Origin: Chitinophaga sp. HK235
GTDB taxonomy: Bacteria; Bacteroidota; Bacteroidia; Chitinophagales; Chitinophagaceae
Direction: 5' to 3'
Assembly (NCBI RefSeq): GCF_018255755.1
Contig: NZ_CP073766.1
Span: 2,852,001-2,916,000, forward strand
DNA: 64,000 nt
A model generated the notes under the pieces. The model made no database searches and had not been told where the DNA came from. It saw only the letters and a list, made by a program, of their open reading frames with translations. Positions 35,862-44,703 of the stretch are shown here, in pieces. Every line of letters begins with the position of its first letter. The stretch's first letter is position 1. The position numbers and the translations under genes are program-made.

Positions 35862-36734
35862 ATGAAAAAACAAATGAGTTTTTCTACAAAAGGAAACAGG
35901 GCTGATTTAGGTTCGTTAGCCATACAACGAATGTTACCCAACCGGCATACCAATATAGTTGGTCCATTTGTATTTCTTGATTATGTTGTTCCTGCTATTA
36001 AAGAAACGATTAACAAAAATGGCATGGGAGCACACCCGCACAGGGGCATTGCTACATTAACCTATATTTTGCAAGGCGAAGTGGAACATACTGATAGTGC
36101 TGGCAACAACGGTAAAATTTATTCAGGGGGTGCACAATGGATGAAAGCGGGCAATGGAATCATTCACGACGAAAATTTTAATTACGATAGCCAAACCGAT
36201 AGTAAATACATTCACGGTTTTCAGTTTTGGATAAATCTGCCTGCAAAAAATAAGGCTGAAAAACCTGCACACATCTCTGTTCAAGCCAATGAAGTGCCTC
36301 AAAAAATTTTGCCGGATAAAAGCGGCTGGCTCAAAGTTCTTGTTGGCAATTATGAAGAATTAAATTCAAAAATCCCGAATTACTCCAGGCTGTTTTTGTA
36401 TCATATACATTTGGAAGCAGGCAAACAGTTTTTGATACAAATGGAAAATAAACTTGAAGTAGCCGCTTTCTTAATCACAGACAATGTGATGCTAAATGAA
36501 ACAACATTTCAAAAGAACGAATTTGTGGAATTTGATAGAAACGCGGGTGAAATTGAAATAAAAAGTACTTCCGAAGGTTCTGCTGACATTATACTATTTG
36601 GTGGCGAAGAATATACAGATCCTATTGTGGCAGAAGGCCCCTTTGTAATGAACAACCAGGCGGAAATTATAGATGCCTACCGTGATTTTTATGCTGGGAA
36701 ATATGGAAAAATTATTCAGGCAACTAAAATTTGA
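35862..36734 (+). CDS. Pirin-family protein
   Basis: A bicupin protein of 290 residues. The N-terminal cupin carries the iron ligands in MGAHPHRGIATLTYI and GNGIIHDENF. The PFVFLDYV opening and the C-terminal LFGGEEYTDPIVAEGPFVMN segment are standard for the family. Pirins act as quercetinase-like dioxygenases or redox-sensing regulators. The SDR gene starts 11 bases after its stop, making a likely two-gene operon. Confidence 0.92.
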   Translation: MKKQMSFSTKGNRADLGSLAIQRMLPNRHTNIVGPFVFLDYVVPAIKETINKNGMGAHPHRGIATLTYILQGEVEHTDSAGNNGKIYSGGAQWMKAGNGIIHDENFNYDSQTDSKYIHGFQFWINLPAKNKAEKPAHISVQANEVPQKILPDKSGWLKVLVGNYEELNSKIPNYSRLFLYHIHLEAGKQFLIQMENKLEVAAFLITDNVMLNETTFQKNEFVEFDRNAGEIEIKSTSEGSADIILFGGEEYTDPIVAEGPFVMNNQAEIIDAYRDFYAGKYGKIIQATKI

Positions 36735-36745
36735 AAATAAACATT

Positions 36746-37492
36746 ATGGAAAAAGCAATGAATAAAGTAGCACTGGTAACTGGTGCAGCAACCGGGATTG
36801 GTCGCGCGATTGCCATTCGTTTGGCAAAAGACGGAATTGCGGTAGCCGTTAACTATGTGGGCAATTCGAAAGAAGCTGATGAAGTAGTGAATGAAATCAA
36901 AAATGCTGGCGGCACTGCAGCAGGCTTTCAGGCAGATGTGAGTGTAGTGGAAGAAATCGATAAACTTTTTAATGCCGTAAGTGCAAAATTTGGCGGAATT
37001 GATATTGTAGTGGCCAATGCGGGAATTGCTGTAATGGGTATTCCCATTATTGATGTTACAGAAGCAGACTTCGACCGCATCAATGCTGTAAACTATAAAG
37101 GAACCTATTTTGTATTGCAACAAGCAGCCAAACACGTTAGGGATGGTGGACGCATTATTCAAATATCTTCAACGAGTTCACTTTATCCTGCAGCAGGACT
37201 CGGAATTTATGCACCAAGTAAGGCTGCAGGTAAAGTGATTACCGAAATCCTGGCACAAGAACTTGGGCATCGTAAAATATCAGTCAACAGCGTTTTTCCA
37301 GGACCAACAACGACACCTCTATTACAAAAGGAGATTTCAAAGGAAGAAATGGAAAGAATCAGCCAAAATATGAACTTAGGAAGAATGGGAGAGCCTGAAG
37401 ACATAGCGGGTGTAGTTGCATTCTTAGCCGGCCCTGAAGGGGCCTGGATAAATGGACAACAAATAATTGTAAATGGAGGTGGTAGAATATAA
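36746..37492 (+). CDS. SDR-family oxidoreductase
   Basis: A short-chain dehydrogenase of about 248 residues. It shows TGAATGIGRAIA near the N-terminus, VANAGIA in place of NNAG, a Ser in IQISSTSSLY and the Tyr/Lys pair in GIYAPSKAA. The C-terminus GAWINGQQIIVNGGGRI is typical of classical SDRs. I chose ATG 36746 over the overlapping TTG at 36731; ATG 36758 is also possible. It lies directly behind the pirin gene. Confidence 0.9.
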   Translation: MEKAMNKVALVTGAATGIGRAIAIRLAKDGIAVAVNYVGNSKEADEVVNEIKNAGGTAAGFQADVSVVEEIDKLFNAVSAKFGGIDIVVANAGIAVMGIPIIDVTEADFDRINAVNYKGTYFVLQQAAKHVRDGGRIIQISSTSSLYPAAGLGIYAPSKAAGKVITEILAQELGHRKISVNSVFPGPTTTPLLQKEISKEEMERISQNMNLGRMGEPEDIAGVVAFLAGPEGAWINGQQIIVNGGGRI

Positions 37493-37603
37493 CTTGTATC
37501 AAGTCTTTAACGCGCTTACATTTTCCAGGAATTTCAGAATTCTTTCAATTGATTTATCTAAATTAGGTGAGATTTTTTTTCATCTAACATAAACAGAGCA
37601 TAT

Positions 37604-38194
37604 ATGAACAAACTAATTCTGGAAACTCAGATTAGTATAGACGGCTTTATAGCAGATAAAAATGGTGGCACAGATTGGATGATTTGGAACTGGGGGCCAG
37701 AATGGAATTGGGATGAAGATTTACAATTGTATCACACTAATCTGAATAAATCCGCCAGCACAATTATCATCAGCGGCCAAATGGCAAAAGAAGGTTTTAA
37801 CGCGCATTGGCATAATGCTGCTTCTAATCAAAATGATAAGCGGTACGATTTTGCCCATCATATTCATAATGCATCTAAGTATGTAATTTCAGCTACTTTA
37901 ACTAAAGATGTTGAAATACCAGGAGGATGGCATAAGACCGATATTTTAAATGGTGATTTAAAGGATGCCATTACAACATTGAAAAAATCTGAAGCTGGTA
38001 ATATAATTGTCTATGGAGGTGCAACACTTGTTTCTAACCTGATAAATGAAGATTTGATTGATGAGTACCATTTAATGGTGAATCCTGTTGCTATAGGAAG
38101 CGGCTTATCCATTTTTCAAAAACCGAAGCATTTAAAACTGATAAAATCTACTTCATTTACATGTGGAGTTATTGTCAATCAGTATTGTAAATGA
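37604..38194 (+). CDS. RibD C-terminal-like (dihydrofolate-reductase fold) protein
   Basis: A protein of 196 residues. It starts with KLILETQISIDGFIADKNGG, the hallmark of the RibD-C/DHFR-like family, and has NIIVYGGATLVSNLI near 140 and NPVAIGSGLSIF near 165. These proteins bind NADPH and are widespread, mostly of unknown substrate. It is a stand-alone gene, AT-rich like its left neighbours, and convergent with the LytTR operon. Confidence 0.88.
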   Translation: MNKLILETQISIDGFIADKNGGTDWMIWNWGPEWNWDEDLQLYHTNLNKSASTIIISGQMAKEGFNAHWHNAASNQNDKRYDFAHHIHNASKYVISATLTKDVEIPGGWHKTDILNGDLKDAITTLKKSEAGNIIVYGGATLVSNLINEDLIDEYHLMVNPVAIGSGLSIFQKPKHLKLIKSTSFTCGVIVNQYCK

Positions 38195-38266
38195 TTTTGC
38201 AACGCGCAGGGAAAGAAAAGAGCCAAATAGCAGATTCCTGTAGGCTCCCAAAATACATTGAAATAC

Positions 38267-39010
38267 TTAGATAACGATGTTTTTGATAACATGCAGGTAA
38301 GTTTTGCTGATCCTATGGATATCATTGTTTTGCATAATTACCTGGTAACCGCCTGCGTCCCTGATCACTTCCCTGATGTAATTGACGTTAATAATGGAAG
38401 AACGGTGTATCCTGGAAAAAATGACGGGATTTAGTTTCTGTTCTAATGCACTGATGCCATAGTTACTAAGGTAGCTCTTATTGTCTTTTGTACACAACCT
38501 GGTGTAGTCGCCTTCTGCTTCAAAATATACAATATCATTTGTTGATAAGCTAATCAGCTTGTTGCCTTTTTGTACAAATACCTTTTCAGGATAAAGTGCC
38601 TGGCTTAACTGTAATTTGTCACTTAATGATTTAATATTTTCCAGGTTCCAGTTTGTATTAAGTAAGACTTTATTTACTGCCAGGTTAAACCGTTCTTTAG
38701 TATACGGTTTCAGCAGGTAGTCAATAGCATTGCTTTCAAATGCTTTCAGTGCATAGTTGTCATGGGCTGTTGAAAAAATAACCTGTGGTATATGGACAAT
38801 CTTTTGTAATACCTGGAAACCATTGGCACTGGGCATTTGTATATCCAGGAAAACCAGATCGGGTTCAAGGGTATTAATGGCCGAAATAGCTTCCAGCCCA
38901 TTTCTGCATTCTGCAATTACTTCCAGATCTTTGAAGTCTTCGAGATACTGGTTTAGCAGTATACGGGCATCTACCTCATCATCACAAATAATCACTTTTC
39001 TTTTGAGCAT
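38267..39010 (-). CDS. LytTR-family response regulator
   Basis: A response regulator of 247 residues. The receiver carries acidic residues in IICDDEVDAR, the phospho-acceptor Asp in DLVFLDIQMPSANGF and the conserved Lys in YLLKPYTKE. The C-terminal LytTR domain shows VFVQKGNKLISLSTNDIVYF and FSRIHRSSIINVNYI. ATG 39010 is preferred over the upstream TTG at 39022 because it begins directly at the receiver. It starts 4 bases after the kinase stop, so the two are one operon. A direct repeat at 40136 is a candidate LytTR binding site. Confidence 0.92.
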   Translation of the reverse strand: MLKRKVIICDDEVDARILLNQYLEDFKDLEVIAECRNGLEAISAINTLEPDLVFLDIQMPSANGFQVLQKIVHIPQVIFSTAHDNYALKAFESNAIDYLLKPYTKERFNLAVNKVLLNTNWNLENIKSLSDKLQLSQALYPEKVFVQKGNKLISLSTNDIVYFEAEGDYTRLCTKDNKSYLSNYGISALEQKLNPVIFSRIHRSSIINVNYIREVIRDAGGYQVIMQNNDIHRISKTYLHVIKNIVI

Positions 39011-39014
39011 ATAT

Positions 39015-40070
39015 TTACACAATAGGTATTGCGAATGAAATTTTCAGACCACTTGGCTTGTTTTTTTCAATCAGCAATGTTTCGTTATACAATTTTTCTA
39101 TACGCTGACTCGTATTTCTTAGGCCAATTCCTTTGGTGAATATTTTCTTATTCAGTTCTTCCGGGTATCCAACGCCGGTATCACATATGGATATCTGCAT
39201 TTTCTGATGATGTTTGTTGATATCAATACTGATATGACCACCGTTAATACTTGGGGCAATACCATGTTTAATAGCATTTTCAATAATGGGCTGTAACAAC
39301 ATGGGTGGAACAAAAACATTCCGTAAAGAATCGTCCACCGTACAACTAAAGGTAAGCCTGTCTTTAAATCTTTCCTTCTCCAGTTCCATATACGTTACAA
39401 TGAAATCCAGTTCACGGTGGAGAAAAATCCATTCTTCCTCACTGGCCTGAAGACCATAACGAAAGGTGTCGGCCAATCTGGCGATCAATACCCGTGTTTT
39501 TTCCAGCTGAATGGGAACAGATGCACTGATGGAATTCAGGGTGTTAAACAGAAAATGAGGCTGTATCTGTGCTTTTAAAGCACTTATTTCAGACTGATAT
39601 GCAATACTCATCAATAGTTTCTCCTTTTCCTTGTGTTTCTCACTTTGTGTCCAGTAATCATACATATGGAAAATGGCGAACTGTAAGAAATAGAATAAAC
39701 TGGGAATATAAATATCCCAGATGATGGAAGAACCATAAAGGTAGTTCCAGTGCAAAAGCTTTAATATAGCATGGTTAGAGTAGAACCATATTGCAACAAA
39801 TGCAGGCCAGGTAATGAAGTGTATGGCAAGTTTGAATTTAATAGATTTTTGTGCCAGCAGCCTGAAAAAAAGATACCAGAAAGGTAGGGTGATAATGGCC
39901 TTCCCCAGGTAATCAACAATCATTTCCTTCCACATATTTGTGCCGTCCATATAATAGGCAAACCAGTACAAAAGGCCGAAAAAAGTATAAAAGGTCAATA
40001 TGGCGAGTAGTTGCCAATACTTAATATTCCAGAAGATGGATCTATGCCAGATTGGGTGCCCCAAACTCAT
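39015..40070 (-). CDS. LytS/YehU-type sensor histidine kinase
   Basis: An integral membrane kinase of about 351 residues from ATG 40070 (an ATG at 40124 would add 18 residues). The N-terminal half has four hydrophobic segments (about 20-40, 55-72, 85-103 and 118-138). Residues about 160-190 carry the His_kinase motif with phospho-acceptor in LKAQIQPHFLFNTLNSI. The ATPase part has IIENAIKHG and SICDTGVGYPEEL with KGIGLRNTSQRI. Partner of the downstream LytTR regulator. The pair is divergent from the outer-membrane receptor gene, its likely target. Confidence 0.9.
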   Translation of the reverse strand: MSLGHPIWHRSIFWNIKYWQLLAILTFYTFFGLLYWFAYYMDGTNMWKEMIVDYLGKAIITLPFWYLFFRLLAQKSIKFKLAIHFITWPAFVAIWFYSNHAILKLLHWNYLYGSSIIWDIYIPSLFYFLQFAIFHMYDYWTQSEKHKEKEKLLMSIAYQSEISALKAQIQPHFLFNTLNSISASVPIQLEKTRVLIARLADTFRYGLQASEEEWIFLHRELDFIVTYMELEKERFKDRLTFSCTVDDSLRNVFVPPMLLQPIIENAIKHGIAPSINGGHISIDINKHHQKMQISICDTGVGYPEELNKKIFTKGIGLRNTSQRIEKLYNETLLIEKNKPSGLKISFAIPIV

Positions 40071-40135
40071 ATAATAAATATCTAAATAAAATTTAAGACC
40101 TCCAAGATATAATATCAATGGCAATCCCGATGATC

Positions 40136-40164
40136 GTTCGGCGACGATTTGGGCAGTTCGGCGA
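40136..40164. promoter_or_regulatory. Tandem 9-bp repeat, candidate LytTR operator
   Basis: GTTCGGCGA occurs at 40136-40144 and again at 40156-40164, exactly 20 bases apart, in the same orientation. It lies between the LytS/LytTR operon and the receptor gene. LytTR regulators bind pairs of about 9-bp direct repeats two helical turns apart, so the spacing fits. The assignment is an inference. Confidence 0.45.
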
Positions 40165-40248
40165 TTCCCTTCATGTAATCGTATCGTTTAAAATGATCTT
40201 TACTCATTACCGGTATTCAACCATCATAATGATTTTAATTTAACAATT

Positions 40249-42675
40249 ATGTACCTAAGAATCAAAGTATTAATGCTGATAATTATATTGGCCCTGATAG
40301 GCAAAGTAAGTGGACAGCCCGTCAGTAACCGCATAACAGGCTCTGTGATTGATGAAAATAGTAATCCCATTCCCTTCGCTGTTTTACAACTTTATAAAGA
40401 GCATGATACAGTACCGGTAAAAGGAGTGATCGCCAGTGAAAGAGGGATTTTTGAACTTGTAAATGTACCAGCGGGCAGATATACCCTGCGCGCCTCTGGT
40501 ATGGGGCAGAAGCCATTCAATACCCCTGGTTTTGAAATAAAGGATACCGGCACAGTAACTTTTAACAGCTTATTGTTGCAGCCTTCCGGGAAACAGCTGA
40601 CAGAAGTAGTGGTAAAAGGACGCAAACCGGTGGTAGAACAAAAAATAGACATGACAGTGATCAATGTACAGGGAAGTGTATTGGCTGAGGCCAATAATTC
40701 ACTGGAAGTTATCCAGCTGGCGCCGGGGGTAAAGATCTCAGACAATGAAGACCAGATTACCATGAATGGAAAAGAGGGCGTGGATGTGATGATTAACGGA
40801 AAGCTCTCGAAATTATCAGGAAGAGACCTGGTAAAATTTCTTAAATCCATGCGAAGCAATACTTTGCAGTCTGTCGAGGTAATCAGTAACCCTTCTTCCC
40901 GTTATGATGTTAGCGGGAACAGGGGTATACTGAATATTAAAATGAAAAAAGTACAGATGGAAGGCGTGAACGGCAGTGTAAATACGGAGTTGAGCCAGGG
41001 AGAGCATACACGTGGTGATGTAGGGGGAGAAATAAACTATGCCAGAAACAATTTTAATGTGTATGGATACCTGGGATATCATTTCGGGAAATACAGGACT
41101 ACCTATATACAGGACCGCCAGGTGAGTATGGACAGAAAGGCTAAAACATTTAATCAGCAAAATAATGCAGTAGACCAATGGAGTGATCCGGTGGTGAGAG
41201 TTGGTGCTGATTATAATATTGACAAATTCAGTTCTGTTGGCATAGTGGTAGAACTGGAACATAGTCATAACAAAAAGAGATATGATACCTATAACACGAT
41301 ACAACCTTTTGGCAGCAGCTCAACGGACAGTACCATATATACTGGCAGTTATGCTCCCAATGTGCGCAAATGGAATACTTACAACCTGAATTATCATTAT
41401 ACAGATACATCGGGTACAGCATTTAATGTCGATATTGATAATTCTTTTTATGGGTATAATGTAGATAATTATCTGTCAAACCGTACGCTCACCAGGCGCG
41501 AAGATTCCAGTCTTTTTTATACCAATACTAAAATTAATATCCTGACTTTTAAAGCAGACTACTCCAGGGAGTTTGCCAGTAATATTAAACTGGAAGCCGG
41601 CATAAAGTTTTCGCTGGTTACCAGCAGAAATCAATTTTCGACAAGTAATACCAGGGAGGGCATATATCAGCCGGACAGCAGTCGTACCAACAATTTTAAG
41701 TACGACGAAAATGTGAATGCAGGTTACTTAAATATAGGCAAACAGATTGGGAAATGGGGACTACAGTTGGGGGTACGGGTGGAACAAAGCAATGTGAAAG
41801 GAATCTATAGAGATTTATCGGATAAACAAACGGTGAAACCCGATTCTACTTATTTGAATATTTTGCCAACTGCATTTTTAAGTTATTTGCCCCATGAAGA
41901 CCATGCTTTCCGACTGTCTTTCAGTCAGAGGATCAAGCGTCCGGACTATGAAAGTCTGCAGCCGGTATTTTATCAACTGGATGCCTATTCCTATTTTGTA
42001 GGAAATCCTTATTTGAAACCACAAAAGAATTCCACCGCAGAATTTTCTTATACCTATAAGAGTAAAGTAACTTTTACTGCCTCCTATACCAGGACAACGG
42101 ATTATTTTAATCCACTTGTGTACCAGATTGGCCAGGTTATCTATCAAACAGAACAGAATACCGGTAACATGGACAGCTGGAACTTCACCGCGAATTATCC
42201 CTTTTCAATTACAAAATGGTGGAGCTGCCGCAACATGGTAACAGTCTTTTATAATTCTTATAAAGGTCAATTACTGCAGGGATATCTGAATAACGGGCAA
42301 TGGAGTGGTGGTTTTACAACAACTCAACGGTTTATTTTACCAGAAAAATTTATACTACAGATTACTGCCAGGTATAATTTGCCGGTTCAGCGCCTGATTT
42401 ATTATGAAGAAACTTATGGTAGTGTGGGATTCTCTGTTAATAAAAAAATGATGGGTGGTAAGGGTATGCTTCGTGTAGGTTGCAGTGACCTTTTCCATAC
42501 CATGAACAAAAATACGACTGTTGATTTCGGCGATCTGAAATATACACAGAACAATAAGTGGGAAAGCCGCTCTGCATTTATTGAAATGAGCTACAGATTT
42601 GGTAATACCAGGATAAAACAGCCTAAGGAAAGAGAAACAGGCAATACCGATGAAAGAGAGCGGGCAGGAAAATAA
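40249..42675 (+). CDS. TonB-receptor-like outer-membrane beta-barrel protein (OMP_b-brl_3 type)
   Basis: A protein of 808 residues with a signal peptide (VLMLIIILALIGKVSGQ). Residues about 27-115 are a carboxypeptidase-regulatory-like domain (RITGSVIDENSNPIPFAVLQ). A plug-like segment follows near 120-220 (LTEVVVKGRKPVVEQ, MNGKEGVDVMINGKLSKLSG, VEVISNPSSRYD). From about 225 the pattern is alternating strands of a large barrel, with RIKRPDYESLQP near 565 and PYLKPQKNSTAEFSY, typical of the OMP_b-brl_3 family. No classical TonB box is obvious. Its neighbour, a divergent LytS/LytTR pair, may control it. Confidence 0.88.
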   Translation: MYLRIKVLMLIIILALIGKVSGQPVSNRITGSVIDENSNPIPFAVLQLYKEHDTVPVKGVIASERGIFELVNVPAGRYTLRASGMGQKPFNTPGFEIKDTGTVTFNSLLLQPSGKQLTEVVVKGRKPVVEQKIDMTVINVQGSVLAEANNSLEVIQLAPGVKISDNEDQITMNGKEGVDVMINGKLSKLSGRDLVKFLKSMRSNTLQSVEVISNPSSRYDVSGNRGILNIKMKKVQMEGVNGSVNTELSQGEHTRGDVGGEINYARNNFNVYGYLGYHFGKYRTTYIQDRQVSMDRKAKTFNQQNNAVDQWSDPVVRVGADYNIDKFSSVGIVVELEHSHNKKRYDTYNTIQPFGSSSTDSTIYTGSYAPNVRKWNTYNLNYHYTDTSGTAFNVDIDNSFYGYNVDNYLSNRTLTRREDSSLFYTNTKINILTFKADYSREFASNIKLEAGIKFSLVTSRNQFSTSNTREGIYQPDSSRTNNFKYDENVNAGYLNIGKQIGKWGLQLGVRVEQSNVKGIYRDLSDKQTVKPDSTYLNILPTAFLSYLPHEDHAFRLSFSQRIKRPDYESLQPVFYQLDAYSYFVGNPYLKPQKNSTAEFSYTYKSKVTFTASYTRTTDYFNPLVYQIGQVIYQTEQNTGNMDSWNFTANYPFSITKWWSCRNMVTVFYNSYKGQLLQGYLNNGQWSGGFTTTQRFILPEKFILQITARYNLPVQRLIYYEETYGSVGFSVNKKMMGGKGMLRVGCSDLFHTMNKNTTVDFGDLKYTQNNKWESRSAFIEMSYRFGNTRIKQPKERETGNTDERERAGK

Positions 42676-42688
42676 CACAATAATATTT

Positions 42689-42719
42689 ATGCCCTCAAAG
42701 GTAGGACCTTGAGGGCATA
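42689..42719 (+). terminator. Terminator hairpin after the receptor gene
   Basis: TATGCCCTCAA pairs with TTGAGGGCATA across a 9-base loop and is followed by a weakly T-rich stretch. It starts 14 bases past the stop. Confidence 0.75.
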
Positions 42720-42727
42720 TGCTGAAT

Positions 42728-42900
42728 TTTTGCGGGGTGCCAGTCAATTTTTTCATTTCGGGCATTGCCCCCATGTGTCGTAATATGCTTGTGTGCTTAA
42801 AAGTATCCTGATATCATCAGGTTTGAACCCAAAGCCTCAATACTGGCCTTAATCATGGGTGCAGAGGCCGCCAATCCTGTATTGATGAGTATAATAGTAG
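42728..42900 (-). pseudogene. Frameshifted fragment of a subclass B3-type metallo-beta-lactamase-fold gene
   Basis: Read on the minus strand from about 42899, the frame gives LINTGLAASAPMIKASIEA. A one-base loss switches to FKPDDIRILLSTQAYYD and a second one-base loss to HMGAMPEMKKLTGTP. Together these match the N-terminal half of a B3 metallo-beta-lactamase, including the degenerate zinc motif region that would read QAHYDHMG in an intact protein; the first His has become Tyr. The fragment has no start, two frameshifts and no C-terminal half. It lies between the receptor terminator and the hydrolase gene. It is a decayed relic of an enzyme gene. Confidence 0.6.
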
Positions 42901-42990
42901 GCTATTTTTCACAAACATATTGTATGTGTTGTGGATGAAGTCCAATGTACGACATGAACTCCCATTCCGGACAATACTGATTCCTTTAGT

Positions 42991-43869
42991 TTATTGTAAA
43001 AAATTATTCAAGTAGGTCAGGATTGTTGTCGTCTGCTTCATCAGGCTGACATGTCCTTGCCCAGGAACAATGGCCAATTGTGATTTTGGCATTGCGCCAA
43101 AATCTGCAGTAACAGCGCCTCCTAATAATTTATAGGTTTTTATCAATTCAATTTTATCCAGGCCATCATTGTCACCGGCTATGATCAATACCGGTGCAGC
43201 AATTTTCGAAATATTGGAGTCACCCAGGTCGAATGGCGTCGCACCTGAAGCAATCATCTGCTCTAAGAACTTTGTCCATTTTGTTTTATCAGGTGCTACC
43301 GCATCGTATGCGGCTTTCATAGGCGTGTTCGTAAAAAGCTCAGGCTTCATATTTTTAAACGCATTGATTACCTCGGGTTCCCAACCGCTACTCTTATAAG
43401 AAGAAGAAATGATAACTAATTTTTTTAGCCGTTTCGGGCTTTGAATAGCGAACTGGTAAGCCACTTTGCCGCCAAAACTATATCCTATTATATCCGCACT
43501 GTCAATTTTCAGATAATCCATTACTCCTTCCACATCACTAGCCAGGGTACCAAGCGATAATTTTCTGTCTGAAAACGGTGTATGTCCATGCCCCTGCAGT
43601 TCAATAGCAATTACTTTTCCTGATTTTGATAGCTCAGGGATTAGCTGGCCCCAGTTCAAATCTATTGTCATATAGGCACCATGTAATAAAACGATAGGCT
43701 GACCCTCGCCATACACCTCGTAATAAACTTTGATGCCATTGACAGGTGCATAGCCATTTTCAGAAGGCTTGATGTGTTGTCCGTAAGATTGAGATGCTGT
43801 AAACATAACGATTGAAATTAGTAATATTAATTGAAGGAGATCACGTGTTTTGAATAGATTTATTGACAA
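42991..43869 (-). CDS. Exported alpha/beta hydrolase
   Basis: A hydrolase of 292 residues with a signal peptide (LILLISIVMFTASQSYGQ). It shows the oxyanion segment IVLLHGAYMT, nucleophile elbow GYSFGGK, Asp in IIAGDNDGLDK and His in PGQGHVSLM, a full catalytic triad of the general alpha/beta hydrolase group related to haloperoxidases and epoxide hydrolase-like enzymes. The mature protein is predicted periplasmic. It is a lone gene beside two decayed genes. Substrate unknown. Confidence 0.87.
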   Translation of the reverse strand: MSINLFKTRDLLQLILLISIVMFTASQSYGQHIKPSENGYAPVNGIKVYYEVYGEGQPIVLLHGAYMTIDLNWGQLIPELSKSGKVIAIELQGHGHTPFSDRKLSLGTLASDVEGVMDYLKIDSADIIGYSFGGKVAYQFAIQSPKRLKKLVIISSSYKSSGWEPEVINAFKNMKPELFTNTPMKAAYDAVAPDKTKWTKFLEQMIASGATPFDLGDSNISKIAAPVLIIAGDNDGLDKIELIKTYKLLGGAVTADFGAMPKSQLAIVPGQGHVSLMKQTTTILTYLNNFLQ

Positions 43870-43919
43870 TACAAAGATGGATTTCTTTGCAGGATTTAAT
43901 GCAGTGTGGAAACGACAAT

Positions 43920-44369
43920 TTAGGGGTTATTTCCGCCTAAATAGAGGATGCGCTGTGATTCACTTCTTCCATCAATAATTTGTTGCAGAGCCAGCCGTTC
44001 CGGATTGATAGTAAAAGCATTTTTGGAAATTTTTCTTTTTGTTCCCGCGGTGCTGGTCATAGTACAGGTATCGTGTATTTTATAACTATTTCCCATTTCA
44101 TAGGCCGGCTGATCGGTTTATGATAGCTCCCTGTCTCCTATATAATTGGAACCTTTGTATTAAACCTTATTTACTTCAAAAGTGATCAGTCCCGAAGCCG
44201 CTTCATACTGTATGCAATGACATTGGCTACTTTGACAATGATAATTTTTACTGCAGTTTGTGTCTATCAGTTTAGTCCGTCTTTCTATTTTATGTTTACG
44301 TTTGAAATGGGGATATATTTCTTTTGCTGGCTTTTGTTGGGTGCAATAATACAAAGTATGGGATTCCAT
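43920..44369 (-). pseudogene. Possible decayed gene (one frame with two internal stops)
   Basis: On the minus strand one frame stays mostly open from 44369 to a stop at 43920-43922, interrupted by TAA codons at 44160-44162 and 44118-44120. The last part, from an ATG at 44096, reads as 58 residues (ending QIIDGRSESQRILYLGGNNP) and looks protein-like. The earlier part gives 69 residues rich in Cys, His and Lys. No family is recognised. It may be a small real gene at 43920-44096, a pseudogene across the span, or chance. Confidence 0.25.
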
Positions 44370-44404
44370 TTAATGTCGAGGCAATGAAAAAGGGAAAGAA
44401 CAAG

Positions 44405-44530
44405 GGCATTTCGACCCTATAAATAATTGACAATTAATTTATAGGGCAAGGAGTAAAAAATGGGCAAAATTCTTCGAACTAAAAAAGCCTTCAAATCTAA
44501 CGACTTGAAGGCTCTTTACATTTTCAGCGG
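44405..44530. repeat. Left imperfect direct repeat of the tRNA-Ser island
   Basis: This ~125-bp stretch aligns almost without gaps to 53055-53179, which lies beside the tRNA-Ser gene. Shared blocks include GGCATTTCGACCCTA, TAATTGACAATTAA, AAATTCTTCGAACT and AAAAAGCCTTCAAATC with its hairpin. Similarity is roughly three quarters by eye and stops where the tRNA begins at the right copy. It marks the left boundary of an ~8.7 kb segment. Confidence 0.65.
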
Positions 44531-44616
44531 GGCGAAGGTTACAACTTTCGACACTTCTTGCTAAAGATTTGGGAAGAATTATGCAGTTTATTGAGAAATA
44601 TTGTAAGAAATGACCA
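44486..44616. repeat. Hairpin plus conserved block, copy 1
   Basis: A hairpin (AGCCTTCAA/TTGAAGGCT, 44486-44513) is followed by a conserved block at 44527-44616 that begins GCGGGGCGAAGGTTACAACT and continues TTCGACACTTCTTGCTAAAG. The same design occurs at 47885, 48021 and 50113 with different hairpin arms. On the minus strand the block precedes the hairpin, which then has a T-rich tail like an intrinsic terminator. Here it lies downstream of the minus-strand gene at 44704. Confidence 0.7.
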
Positions 44617-44703
44617 TAATGCGCTACCCGAATTTTAGGCCCGGTATTGACTAGAAAAGGCCGATTAATGAGGTCCTCCGTTTTTTCTGGTTAAATTATA
44701 ACC

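Noticed and set aside
44527..44616. Conserved block as a complete tRNA gene
   Set aside because: The start of the block recalls a tRNA 3' end on the minus strand, but no matching 5' acceptor strand, anticodon arm or D arm can be folded.
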